64,000 nt of DNA, taken from contig CAWCPM010000020.1 of assembly GCA_963797565.1 (NCBI GenBank), positions 20,361 to 84,360 on the forward strand, given 5' to 3'. The notes beneath the pieces are model-generated. The model made no database searches, was not told the DNA's origin, and saw only the letters and a list, made by a program, of their open reading frames with translations. Numbering within the stretch: position 1 is the first letter of the stretch; each line of letters opens with the position of its first letter. Position numbers and translations under genes: made by a program. Of this stretch, positions 48,502-56,078 are shown piece by piece. This DNA comes from JAICYJ01 sp963797565. GTDB taxonomy: Bacteria; Actinomycetota; Thermoleophilia; Gaiellales; JAICJC01.

Positions 48502-49823
48502 CGTGCCACCTCGGCCAACCGGTGGGCGACGGTGCCGGCTGCGATCGTGATCGTGCAGCGGCCCTGCAGCGTGCGCCCGGCGAATGCGCAGTTGCGCGAG
48601 CGGGAGGCGTACGGCGGCGCGACCACCCAGCTCTCGGACAGATCCCAGAGCGCGAGGTCGGCGGGGACGCCGGTGCGCAGCGCCGGGACGGGCAGATCGA
48701 AGGCCCGCGCCGGGCCGGCCGACATCCGTTCGATCACGGTCGCAAGCGGTACCAGGCCGGGAGCCACCAGCTCCGTGTAGACGGCGGCGAACGCCGTCTC
48801 CAGGCCGATCACCCCGTTCGGGGCCGCCTCGAACGGCACCTCCTTCTCGTGCGTGCGATGCGGCGCGTGGTCGGTGGCGATGCAGTCCAGCGTCCCGTCG
48901 GCCAGCGCTTCGATCAGCGCGGCGCGGTCGGCGGCCGAACGCAACGGCGGGTTCATCTTGCTGACGGCAGGGTCGAGATCGCGGACCAGCTCGTCGGTCA
49001 GGCACAGGTGGTGCGGCGACACCTCCGCGGTGACCTCGACGCCCAGCTCCTTGGCGCGGCGGATCTCGGCCACGGACTCGGCCGCGGAGATGTGGCAGAG
49101 GTGCAGCGGAGCGTGCTCGTAGCGGGCGATCTGCAGATCGCGGCCAACCATCACGCTCTCCCCGATCCCGGGGTACCCGTGCAGCCCGAGCTCGGCCGAG
49201 ACGGCGCCCTCGTGCATGTGCGAACCGGCGGTGAGGGTCATGTCCTCCTCGTGCAGCGTCAGCTTGAGGCCGGTGACGCGGCTGTACTGCAGCGCCCGGC
49301 GCAGCATGCCCGCGCGTTCGACCGGCCGCCCGTCGTCCGAGAAGCCCGCTGCTCCGCGGGCGGCCAGCTCGGCCATGTCCACCAGCTCGCGGCCCTCGAG
49401 GCCGCGGCTGATGGCGGCGAAGAACCCGGTCGGCACCGCCGCCTGCTCGCCGGCGCGTTCGATCAGCCCGCCCAGCACGGCCGCGCTGTCGACCACGGGA
49501 TCGGTGTTGGGCATGGCCAGGATGGCCACGAAACCGCCGGCGGCTGCGGCGCGGGTGCCGGAGGCGATGTCCTCTTCGTCCTCGTCACCGGGTGTGCGCA
49601 GGTGCACGTGCGGGTCGATCAGGCCCGGGGTCATGGTCAGCCCGGCGGCGTCGATCGTCTCCGCCCCGCCGGCCTCCAGGTCGGGGCCGATCTCGGCGAT
49701 GGCTCCCTCGACGACGCGGACGTCCAGCTGCACGCCCTCCAGGCCGCTGTCGCCGTCGAACAGGCGGGCGCCGGCGATCAGCAGGTTGGCGAGGGGTGCC
49801 TCGTGGTGGGTCAGCCTCTGCAT
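48498..49823 (-). CDS. pyrC: Dihydroorotase
   Basis: A zinc amidohydrolase that cyclises carbamoyl aspartate. It has 441 residues. The metal-binding start of the barrel is GLIDPHVHLRTPGDEDEEDI. Further ligands appear in LHEEDMTL, LHLCHISAAESV and the catalytic ATDHAPHRTHEKE. The protein begins MQRLTHHEAPLANLL and overlaps the pyrB stop by one base. It is a class I (long) dihydroorotase, as usual in pyrR-B-C operons. Confidence 0.96.
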   Translation of the reverse strand: MQRLTHHEAPLANLLIAGARLFDGDSGLEGVQLDVRVVEGAIAEIGPDLEAGGAETIDAAGLTMTPGLIDPHVHLRTPGDEDEEDIASGTRAAAAGGFVAILAMPNTDPVVDSAAVLGGLIERAGEQAAVPTGFFAAISRGLEGRELVDMAELAARGAAGFSDDGRPVERAGMLRRALQYSRVTGLKLTLHEEDMTLTAGSHMHEGAVSAELGLHGYPGIGESVMVGRDLQIARYEHAPLHLCHISAAESVAEIRRAKELGVEVTAEVSPHHLCLTDELVRDLDPAVSKMNPPLRSAADRAALIEALADGTLDCIATDHAPHRTHEKEVPFEAAPNGVIGLETAFAAVYTELVAPGLVPLATVIERMSAGPARAFDLPVPALRTGVPADLALWDLSESWVVAPPYASRSRNCAFAGRTLQGRCTITIAAGTVAHRLAEVAR

Positions 49824-50818
49824 CAGGCCACCTCCTGCCCGGCCGGCTCGACAGCCCGCAGAGCGGCCTGCCCGCCGGTGGTGGTCGGCTCGGTGAGCAG
49901 GTCGTAGAGCACCGCCATCCGCGTCACCAACCCGGCCCGCACCTGGTCGACGATCCGCGAGCTGGCGCTGTCGGCCACCTCGGCCGAGATCTCGACGCCG
50001 CGGTTGATCGGGCCCGGGTGCATCACCAGCTGGCTGGGCCGCACCCTATCCGGGGTCACCCCCCAAAGCGCGCTGTACTCGCGCAGCGAGGGCACGTAGT
50101 TCGCGCCCTCCAGCATGCGCTCGCGCTGCATGCGCAGGACGTAGATGACGTCGACCTCGGCGATGTCGTCGATGCTGTGTGAGACGGTCACGCCCATCGC
50201 GGCCGCTTCGCGCGGGATCAGCGCAGGCGGGCCGACCAGGGTGACGTCGGCACCGAGCATGGTCAGCGCCTGGATGTTGGAGCGGGCCACCCGCGAGTGC
50301 AGGACGTCTCCGACGATGGCCACCTGCAGCCCCTCGACCTTGCCCAGGGCTTTCCTGATCGTGTACAGGTCGAGCAGGCTCTGGGTCGGGTGCTGGTGCT
50401 TGCCGTCGCCGGCGTTGACGACGTGGGCATCGGTGTGGCGGGTGACGATCGCGGGCGCGCCGGCCTGTGGGTGGCGGATCACGATCACGTCCGGGTCGTA
50501 GGCGCTGAGGGTGAGGATGGTGTCCTTCAGCGACTCGCCCTTGTCGACGCTGGAGCCCGAGGCCTTGACGCTGATGGTGTCGGCCGACAGGCGCTTGGCG
50601 GCCAGCTCGAACGAGCTCGACGTGCGGGTGGACGCCTCGAAGAAGAGGTTGACGACCGTGCGGCCGCGCAGCGTCGGCACCTTCTTGACGTCGCGCTGCA
50701 TCACCGACTCGAAGCCCTCCGCCGTGTCCAGCAGCCGCTCAACGTCGGCGCGGTCGAGGTCGGCGATCGAGAGCAGGTGGCGGCGCCTGGGCAGTCCGGT
50801 TGGTGGGTAGAGATCCAC
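49823..50818 (-). CDS. pyrB: Aspartate carbamoyltransferase catalytic subunit
   Basis: Condenses carbamoyl phosphate with aspartate. The protein has 331 residues with the carbamoyl-phosphate loop FFEASTRTSSSFELAAKRL, the 80s-loop KASGSSVDKGESLKDTI, and NAGDGKHQHPTQSLLDLYTI. The aspartate-site segment is MHPGPINRGVEI. There is no regulatory subunit gene (pyrI), as in most Gram-positives. It lies eight bases from pyrR. Expression should follow the PyrR leader. Confidence 0.97.
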   Translation of the reverse strand: MDLYPPTGLPRRRHLLSIADLDRADVERLLDTAEGFESVMQRDVKKVPTLRGRTVVNLFFEASTRTSSSFELAAKRLSADTISVKASGSSVDKGESLKDTILTLSAYDPDVIVIRHPQAGAPAIVTRHTDAHVVNAGDGKHQHPTQSLLDLYTIRKALGKVEGLQVAIVGDVLHSRVARSNIQALTMLGADVTLVGPPALIPREAAAMGVTVSHSIDDIAEVDVIYVLRMQRERMLEGANYVPSLREYSALWGVTPDRVRPSQLVMHPGPINRGVEISAEVADSASSRIVDQVRAGLVTRMAVLYDLLTEPTTTGGQAALRAVEPAGQEVA

Positions 50819-50826
50819 GAGCGCTC

Positions 50827-51375
50827 CTAGTCGGCGGTGAGAAGGACGATGCGGTCGACGTCGTCGACCTCGGAAAGCTGGACGTTCACGCGCTCGGCGC
50901 GCGCGGTGGGCAGGTTCTTGCCGACGTAGTCGGGCCGGATCGGCAGCTCGCGGTGGCCGCGGTCGACCAGCACCGCGAGCTGCACGCGCTCCGGCCGGCC
51001 GTACCCGAACAGCGCCTCGATGGCGCTGCGGATGGTGCGACCGGTGAACAGCACGTCATCCACGAGCACCACCGAGCGGCCGTCGATCGGGAAGTCCAAC
51101 CGGGTCGCTTTCACCACCGGCTGGGGGTGCGCGCGCACGTCGTCGCGGTAGAAGGAGATGTCGAGCGCGCCGGTGGGCACGCGCGCGTCGCTGAACTGCT
51201 CGATCAGCGCGGCCAGGCGATCGGCCAGGTAGACACCGCGGGTGTGGATCCCGACCAGGGCGAGGCGGTCGATGTCAGGGTGCTTCTCGACGATCTCGTG
51301 CGCGATCCGGCGCAGCGTGCGCTGCAGATCGGCCTCGTCGAGCAGAACCCGGCCTGCGATCTCGGGAACGCTCAC
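50827..51375 (-). CDS. pyrR: Pyr operon RNA-binding attenuation/repressor protein and uracil phosphoribosyltransferase
   Basis: Binds the pyr leader RNA when UMP is high. The PRPP loop SVVLVDDVLFTGRTIRSAI and the segments LVGIHTRGVYLADRL and LAVLVDRGHRELPIRPDYVGK are typical. The preferred start is the GTG at 51375 (VSVPEIAGRVLLDEADLQR; 182 residues). It overlaps the stop of a 13-codon leader ORF. A GTG at 51408 would also open the frame, but the strong ribosome-binding site belongs to the leader ORF. It is the first structural gene of the pyr operon. Confidence 0.93.
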   Translation of the reverse strand: MSVPEIAGRVLLDEADLQRTLRRIAHEIVEKHPDIDRLALVGIHTRGVYLADRLAALIEQFSDARVPTGALDISFYRDDVRAHPQPVVKATRLDFPIDGRSVVLVDDVLFTGRTIRSAIEALFGYGRPERVQLAVLVDRGHRELPIRPDYVGKNLPTARAERVNVQLSEVDDVDRIVLLTAD

Positions 51376-51413
51376 CCGGCTGTGGGCAGCGTCGTTGGGC
51401 AGGCACACGTCAT
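51372..51413 (-). CDS. Leader peptide ORF of the pyr operon (13 codons)
   Basis: The ATG at 51413 lies seven bases after GGAAGGAG, the best ribosome-binding site in the leader, and encodes MTCACPTTLPTAG. Its TGA (51374-51372) overlaps the GTG start of pyrR as GTGA. Ribosomes finishing this ORF would re-initiate at pyrR. The Shine-Dalgarno is the last part of the PyrR-type RNA element. Repression by PyrR would therefore block both. I cannot tell from sequence whether the peptide itself matters. Confidence 0.6.
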   Translation of the reverse strand: MTCACPTTLPTAG

Positions 51414-51420
51414 CTTGCGA

Positions 51421-51456
51421 CTCCTTCCCGGGCTCTCTGGCCGCGGATTAAAGGGG
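51421..51456 (-). promoter_or_regulatory. PyrR-binding leader RNA element
   Basis: On the minus strand the leader reads CCCCTTTAATCC, then GGCCAGAGAGCCCGGG, ending in the Shine-Dalgarno GGAAGGAG. The CCAGAGAG core within a GC stem, with the preceding CTTTAAT and the trailing AAGGAG, matches known actinobacterial PyrR sites (established in mycobacteria to act by occluding the ribosome-binding site). No downstream terminator is visible, in line with translational rather than transcriptional control. The stem is imperfect as read. An extra hairpin (GGCTC/GAGCC) lies at 51467-51487. Confidence 0.75.
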
Positions 51457-51500
51457 CATGCAGGGCTGGCTCTATCGTTGATCGAGCCGGGAAGAGCCTA

Positions 51501-52280
51501 TCAGGCAGAGCGGATGGCGGCCACACGTGCGCGCGCGGTGACCGTCACGAACGGCATCGTGAAGTGATCTTCGTCGCCGAGACCGGGATGGCGGGTGGCG
51601 AACTCGCGCACGGCCTGGAGCCGCTCGGCGCGCTCGTCGGGCGCCATGGTGGCCAGCGTGCTGGTGGAGGTGGCCCAGGCGACCAGCCGGTCGGCGTCAA
51701 ACGGAGTCGGGTTCGGGAAGTCGCGGCGCTCGATCGGGCCGAACCGCTCGTGCTCACCCACGCTCTCCCAGTCCGACCCGTCCACCTGCGAGAGCACATC
51801 CGCGCCCATCACCAGCGTGCCGGTCAGCTCGGCCACCCAGCCGATCGAGTCGTCGCGGATGTTCCAGAGCAGTCCCAGCACGCCACCCGGGCGCAGGACG
51901 CGGGCGATCTCGTCCAGCGCGGCGTCGTGATCAAACCAGTGGAAGGCCTGGCCCACCAACACGGCGTCGGCGCTGTCGTCGTCAAGCGGTATCTGCTCGG
52001 CCGTGCCGGCGTGCACCGGGACGTCGGGGTAGGCCGTCCGCAGCTGTGCGCGCATCCCGTCCAGCGGCTCCACGGCGGTGACGTTCGCGCCGGCGGCGAT
52101 GATCGTCCGGGTCAGCTTGCCCGTGCCGGCGGCCAGGTCGAGCACGTCGTGTCCGGGAGCGGCGGCGAGCACCCACTCGACGGCAGCCACCGGGTAGGTC
52201 GGCCGCGCCTGCTGGTAGGCCTCGGCCACGTCGCCGAAGGACTGCGCCCGCTGCAGGTGGGTGTCGGGATCGGTCATCAT
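51501..52280 (-). CDS. Class I SAM-dependent methyltransferase
   Basis: A protein of 259 residues from the ATG at 52280 (MMTDPDTHLQRAQSFGDVAE). The SAM-binding motif I is DVLDLAAGTGKLTRT. Later segments are VEPLDGMRAQL, the acidic post-I strand, and FHWFDHDAALDEIARVLRPG with LGLLWNIRDD, typical of the Methyltransf_11/25 family. The substrate is unknown. It lies directly upstream of the pyr leader on the same strand. The pyr promoter therefore falls in the 87-base gap or inside this gene. Confidence 0.85.
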   Translation of the reverse strand: MMTDPDTHLQRAQSFGDVAEAYQQARPTYPVAAVEWVLAAAPGHDVLDLAAGTGKLTRTIIAAGANVTAVEPLDGMRAQLRTAYPDVPVHAGTAEQIPLDDDSADAVLVGQAFHWFDHDAALDEIARVLRPGGVLGLLWNIRDDSIGWVAELTGTLVMGADVLSQVDGSDWESVGEHERFGPIERRDFPNPTPFDADRLVAWATSTSTLATMAPDERAERLQAVREFATRHPGLGDEDHFTMPFVTVTARARVAAIRSA

Positions 52281-52335
52281 CCGGGAGGCTAGCCGAGTAG
52301 CCGAGCGCGCCGGGGTCGGCCGGTACGATCGCACG

Positions 52336-52926
52336 GTGGACGACCTGCTCCGTGACATCGCGCGCGCCCGCATCGGCGCCACCTTCAACCAGTACGCCGG
52401 GCGCGACGGTGCCGTGCGGCTGGCGAACCTGGAGCGGTATCTGGAAGAGCGGTCGGGGGCGGACGTGGTGGCGCTGGGTGAGGCGGCCGGATACCAGGGG
52501 ATGCGGTGGTCGGGGATCGCGTTCACGAGCGAGCGTGACCTGATGCGATGGGGCCTGCCGTACCGGACCACCAGCGACCGGGTGGGCGGCTGGAGTGAGC
52601 CCTCGGGGACGATCGTGCACCGTGTGCTGGGCGAGCTGGGGGCCGAGCGCCGGGTGATCCTGTGGAACACGGTGCCGCACCATCCCCACAGGCCCGGCGA
52701 GCCGCTGTCGAACCGGCGGCCGTCGGTGGCCGAGGTCGAGATCGGCGCGGAGTTCGCGCGGCGGGCGATCGAGCTGCTGCGGCCACGGCGGGTGGTGGCG
52801 GTGGGCCGGATCGCCGAGAGCATCCTCGGCGACGGCGCCCACTACGTCAGACACCCAGCGAACGGTGGCGGCGCAGCCTTCGCGGCGGGGATGGCCGCCG
52901 AGCTGGCCGCGCTCGACGGTCGCTGA
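52336..52926 (+). CDS. Uracil-DNA-glycosylase superfamily protein
   Basis: A protein of 196 residues from the GTG at 52336 (VDDLLRDIARARIGATFNQY). Motif A is VVALGEAAGYQGMRWSGIAF, the loop region that normally carries the water-activating residue. The downstream LWNTVPHHPHRPGEPLSNRR and VVAVGRIAE resemble UDG-fold proteins of the COG1573-like group. The C-terminal HPANGGG replaces the usual HPS motif, so it may be a divergent or inactive glycosylase. It starts 56 bases from the divergent methyltransferase start. Confidence 0.7.
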   Translation: MDDLLRDIARARIGATFNQYAGRDGAVRLANLERYLEERSGADVVALGEAAGYQGMRWSGIAFTSERDLMRWGLPYRTTSDRVGGWSEPSGTIVHRVLGELGAERRVILWNTVPHHPHRPGEPLSNRRPSVAEVEIGAEFARRAIELLRPRRVVAVGRIAESILGDGAHYVRHPANGGGAAFAAGMAAELAALDGR

Positions 52927-52941
52927 ACACCCCGTTCCGCC

Positions 52942-53679
52942 CTAGGTACGGGTGGCGGTCGTGATCGACCAGAACAGGTCGGCGCTGAGCGGCTGGGCGC
53001 GGCCGACCAGGTCGTGCTCGAGCCGGGCGAGGCCGTCCTGGTAGTCCCGCTCGTCCAGCAGGTGCAGGGTCGAGATGTAGCGGCCGCGCACGCGCTCCAG
53101 GACATCTTCGGGAGCGAGCGTCACCTGCTGGTGCAGACCGCGTTCCGCCACGTCGTGGAATCCCGCCCCGGCGATAGCCGTGCAGAGCGCTGCAGGATCT
53201 GGAAACCGGGCAAGGTCGATCCCGGCCAGGGTCGGGAAGTACGGGTTCAGGTGGAACCGGTCGAAGTGCTCCGCCCGGAAACTGGCCACCACCAGTCGGC
53301 CGCCCGGGCACAGCACCCGCGCCGTCTCGGACAGTGCCGCTCCGACGTCGTCGACCACGTGCATCACCAGGTGCGCGTGCGCTGCGTCGAACCAGCCATC
53401 CTTGAACGGAAGGTGTTCCGCAGCGGCCTGCTTCCACCCCACTCCCCGGCCCCCGCGAAGCCGCGCCTGCGCGAGCATCTCCGGCGATGGGTCGACCCCC
53501 CACACTCGCGCGCCCAGCTGCTCGGCCGCGAATACCGCGAACCGGCCCGTGCCACATCCCACGTCCAGCAGCCGCCTGGCCGGCCCCAGCTCGGCCAGCT
53601 CCACTGCAGCCAGCTCCCGCCAGCTCTCGCCGGCCGGCCGCAGATCGTCGTACCCACCGGCCAGCGCGGCGAAGTCCAT
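52942..53679 (-). CDS. Class I SAM-dependent methyltransferase
   Basis: The ATG at 53679 overlaps the RNase Z stop (TGATG), so it is translationally coupled. A protein of 245 residues. Motif I is ARRLLDVGCGTGRFAVFAAE, followed by VWGVDPSPEMLAQARLRG and WFDAAHAHLVMHVVDDV. The pattern RVLCPGGRLVVASFRAEHFD follows, typical of Methyltransf_11. C-terminal helices include RYISTLHLLDERDYQDGLAR. The substrate is unknown. It ends 16 bases from the convergent glycosylase gene. Confidence 0.85.
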   Translation of the reverse strand: MDFAALAGGYDDLRPAGESWRELAAVELAELGPARRLLDVGCGTGRFAVFAAEQLGARVWGVDPSPEMLAQARLRGGRGVGWKQAAAEHLPFKDGWFDAAHAHLVMHVVDDVGAALSETARVLCPGGRLVVASFRAEHFDRFHLNPYFPTLAGIDLARFPDPAALCTAIAGAGFHDVAERGLHQQVTLAPEDVLERVRGRYISTLHLLDERDYQDGLARLEHDLVGRAQPLSADLFWSITTATRT

Positions 53680-54660
53680 CAGCCCGCGGGTGCCGGTGCT
53701 TCGACGGGAGTCTGCTCCTCGTCGCCGCGGATCAGCCGCGGCGCGCCCCGCTCGGCCAGAGGCACCTCGATCACGTCGAAGTCGCGTGGCACCACGGTCC
53801 GGTCGAACACCGTGCGCGCTTCGCGCCGGATCTGTCCCCCCGTGTAGCGGGTCGACAGGTGGGTCAGCGCAAGCATGGTCACCTGCGCATCGAGCGCCAG
53901 CTGCGCCGCCTGGATCGCAGTGCTGTGCCCCGTCTCCCCCGCGCGATCGCTCTCCTCCTCGAGGAACGTGGCCTCGTGCACCAGCAGGTCCGCCGCGGCG
54001 GACGCCTCCCTGCGTGCCGGAACACGGACGCGTGTCGCCCGAAAACACGATCCGGCGCCCCGGCCGCGGTGGGCCCACCACCTGCTCGGGCCTCACGACT
54101 GCGCCGGAGTCGAGCGTCACCGGACGTCCGTGCTGCAGCTCCCCGCACAGCGGCCCGAAGGGAACCCCCAGAGCCGCCGCCGTCTCCATGTCGAACCGAC
54201 CGGGCCGGATGTCCTCGCACAGTGCGTAGCCGAGGCTTGCCACCCGGTGGTCGGTGGCGAACGGCTCGATCCGGTAGCCGTCACGCTGCAGCGTCTGCCC
54301 CGGCTCGAGCTCGACCAGCGATAGCTGGTAAGGCAGCCGGCCGATGACGCGGTCGAGCGAGCCGATCAGCGCCCGCAGGCCGGCTGGGCCGTGGATCGTG
54401 AGCGGCGCCTCACGGGCGCGCAGCGCGAACGTCTTCAGCATGCCGGGCAAGCCCAGCACGTGGTCGGCGTGGAAGTGCGTAATCAGCGCCAGGTCGATGT
54501 CGGCCAGGCCGGCCGTCGATCGCAGCATCTGCCGCTGCGTGCCCTCGCCGCAGTCGACCAGGATCCGTTCGCCGCCACGCCGCACGAGATACGCGGCAGG
54601 GCCACGCTGCGCGGTCGGCACCGCACCGGCGGTTCCCAGGAACAACACGTCCAGATCCAT
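53679..54660 (-). CDS. rnz: Ribonuclease Z, one frameshift
   Basis: A metallo-beta-lactamase endonuclease that removes tRNA 3' trailers. It begins MDLDVLFLGTAGAVPTAQRG at 54660. Zinc ligands are in ITHFHADHVLGLPG; further ligands include FSGDTRP and the late HEATFLEEE and ALTHLSTRY segments. The frame breaks near 54016: GDTRPCSGTQ runs into a nonsense reading, while EASAAADLLVHEATFLEEE continues in the other frame to the stop at 53679. The family pattern on both sides supports one gene with an indel. Confidence 0.9.
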
Positions 54661-54703
54661 GGCCCGAGTTTAGGGGAGCCGCCCGTCGCCGGGCCTCCGA
54701 CCG

Positions 54704-54910
54704 TCAGCCGACGAGGTGCAGCGGCGGGCGGTCGTGCTCGGCAAGGACGACGCGGGCACGCGCCAGGAAGGCGTCCAGCGTGAACACGCTGCCGGACTCC
54801 GGGTCATCCTCACCCACGACCTGCAGACGCGGCGCGGCGGGCGGATCGTCATCGGGCAGGAAGCGGCGGCTGCGCCACTCGTCCAGGGAGATGATCTGGG
54901 CGCAGCTCAC
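54704..54910 (-). CDS. Small hypothetical protein, second gene of the SOS operon
   Basis: A protein of 68 residues that starts at GTG 54910. This GTG overlaps the LysM-gene TGA as GTGA, so translation is coupled. The sequence is VSCAQIISLDEWRSRRFLPD, then a Pro/Ala-rich linker, and VFTLDAFLARARVVLAEHD. There is no membrane helix or known domain. The mix of a short WRSRR patch and an acidic middle suggests a binding protein. I do not recognise the family. Its only context is the LexA-controlled LysM gene. Confidence 0.65.
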   Translation of the reverse strand: MSCAQIISLDEWRSRRFLPDDDPPAAPRLQVVGEDDPESGSVFTLDAFLARARVVLAEHDRPPLHLVG

Positions 54911-55170
54911 GGCAGCACCAGTCGCTGTCCGATGGTGATGGTGGCGTCGCTGAGGTGGTTTGCCGAGCGGATCTTGTAGACGCCGTCCCGGGTATCTCCC
55001 CCGGAGTAGTGCGTCGATGCGATCGACCACAGCGTGTCACCGGACTTGACGCGGTAGTGCCCGGGCCTGGAAGCGCCGGGTGAAGGTGATGCCATGCCCA
55101 GCATGAGGGCCACGGTGCAGACCACGACGGCAGCCGCGATCAGGATGCGAGATGTGGGTTGGGCGAACAT
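54907..55170 (-). CDS. SOS-controlled membrane LysM protein (candidate YneA/ChiZ-like division inhibitor)
   Basis: An 87-residue protein. One N-terminal membrane helix (about 8-27, ILIAAAVVVCTVALMLGMA) and a single LysM domain (about 38-86: HYRVKSGDTLWSIASTHYSG, then ATITIGQRLVL) make it a surface peptidoglycan-binding protein. This architecture and size match YneA of Bacillus and resemble ChiZ of mycobacteria, both SOS-induced cell-division suppressors. The ATG at 55170 lies inside one LexA box and has no Shine-Dalgarno, so the message is probably leaderless. lexA itself is not in the window. The call as an inhibitor is inferred from architecture and regulation. Confidence 0.85.
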   Translation of the reverse strand: MFAQPTSRILIAAAVVVCTVALMLGMASPSPGASRPGHYRVKSGDTLWSIASTHYSGGDTRDGVYKIRSANHLSDATITIGQRLVLP

Positions 55171-55177
55171 GTGTTCG
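55164..55177. promoter_or_regulatory. LexA (SOS) box over the LysM-gene start codon
   Basis: CGAACATGTGTTCG is a perfect CGAAC-N4-GTTCG operator. On the minus strand it covers the predicted transcription start and the ATG at 55170-55168. LexA bound here would cover both the start site and the first codon. It is one of two boxes spaced nine bases end-to-start apart (about 22 bases centre to centre). Confidence 0.88.
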
Positions 55178-55206
55178 AGTCTATACGAACAGGTGTTCGG
55201 TGTCAA
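55178..55206 (-). promoter_or_regulatory. Promoter of the LysM SOS operon
   Basis: On the minus strand TTGACA (55206-55201) and TAGACT (55183-55178) have a 17-base spacer. The predicted start is at or next to the ATG, hence a leaderless message. A perfect TTGACA is notable in such G+C-rich DNA. The same gap must hold the promoter of divergent folP; the GTG of folP is at 55238. Confidence 0.75.
55186..55199. promoter_or_regulatory. Second LexA (SOS) box, within the promoter spacer
   Basis: CGAACAGGTGTTCG is another perfect Cheo box. It fills the space between TTGACA and the -10 element. Its centre is about two helical turns from the box at 55164-55177, suitable for side-by-side LexA dimers. 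Confidence 0.88.
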
Positions 55207-55237
55207 GGAATCGGCTGTATCCCGGTACGCTGGCGCC

Positions 55238-56071
55238 GTGCTGCTGCGCTTCCGCCATCGAACGCTGCCCCGCCAGGGCCGCCCCCACCTGATGGGCATC
55301 GTCAACGTGACGCCGGATTCGTTCTACGACGGCGGCGCCACCGCGACCACCGACCTGGCCGTGGCCCGCGCGCTGGCCGTCGTGTCCGAGGGCGCAACCG
55401 TGATCGACGTGGGCGGCATGACCGCCCGCCCCGGCGTCGTGCTCAGCGCCGCCGACGAGATGGCGCGGGTGCTGCCGGTGCTGGAGGGCATCCGCGCGGC
55501 CGGATGCGAGGCGGTCGTCTCGGTCGACACCTACCGATCCGACGTGGCGGCCGCGGCGCTCGAGGCCGGCGCGGACATGATCAACGACCACACCGGGCTG
55601 ACCGACGGCGATCTGGCGGCGGCCGTGGCGGAGCACGGCGGCGGGCTGGTCGTGACGCACCTGGGGCTCGCGCCGAAGCAGGTGCAGGCCGGCCGCTACG
55701 ACATCGACCCGGCCGAGATCGGCAGGTTCCTGTCGCAGCGTGCCGAGCTGGCGGTCGATTCCGGCATCGACCCGTCGGCGCTGGTGGTCGATCCCGGGCT
55801 CGGCTTCGGGAAGTCGACCGCGACCGACCTGGCCACCCTGCGCGCGCTGCCTGACCTGCTCCGGCTCGGCTATCCCCTGCTCCTGGCCTGCTCACACAAG
55901 GAGGTGACCGCGGAGCCGCTGGGTCTGCCCGAGTCGAACATCGAGGGCACGGCCGCCGTGGTGGCCGTGGCCGCCTACCAGGGCGTGCAGCTGCTGCGGG
56001 TGCACGACCTGCCGTTCATGGCGCGGGTGGCGACCATGGCCTCGCTGCTCGGCGCCGGCGACACGCCGTGA
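55238..56071 (+). CDS. folP: Dihydropteroate synthase-like (FolP) protein
   Basis: A TIM-barrel pterin-binding protein of 277 residues from the GTG at 55238. The pterin-site motif LMGIVNVTPDSFYDGG is intact, followed by VIDVGGMTARPGVV (where most FolP have STRPG), SVDTYRSDVAAAALEAGADM and VDPGLGFGKSTATD. The usual SRK motif near the C-terminus reads ACSHKEVTAE. This deviates from active dihydropteroate synthases and recalls FolP2-type paralogues with no demonstrated synthase activity. Frame extends upstream across the SOS operator, but that part lacks family sequence. It diverges from the SOS operon. Confidence 0.78.
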   Translation: MLLRFRHRTLPRQGRPHLMGIVNVTPDSFYDGGATATTDLAVARALAVVSEGATVIDVGGMTARPGVVLSAADEMARVLPVLEGIRAAGCEAVVSVDTYRSDVAAAALEAGADMINDHTGLTDGDLAAAVAEHGGGLVVTHLGLAPKQVQAGRYDIDPAEIGRFLSQRAELAVDSGIDPSALVVDPGLGFGKSTATDLATLRALPDLLRLGYPLLLACSHKEVTAEPLGLPESNIEGTAAVVAVAAYQGVQLLRVHDLPFMARVATMASLLGAGDTP

Positions 56072-56078
56072 CGCCGGC

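Noticed and set aside
51467..51487. GGCTC/GAGCC hairpin in the pyr leader as a terminator
   Set aside because: No U-run follows it and the stem has a mismatch. The leader shows no terminator/antiterminator pair.
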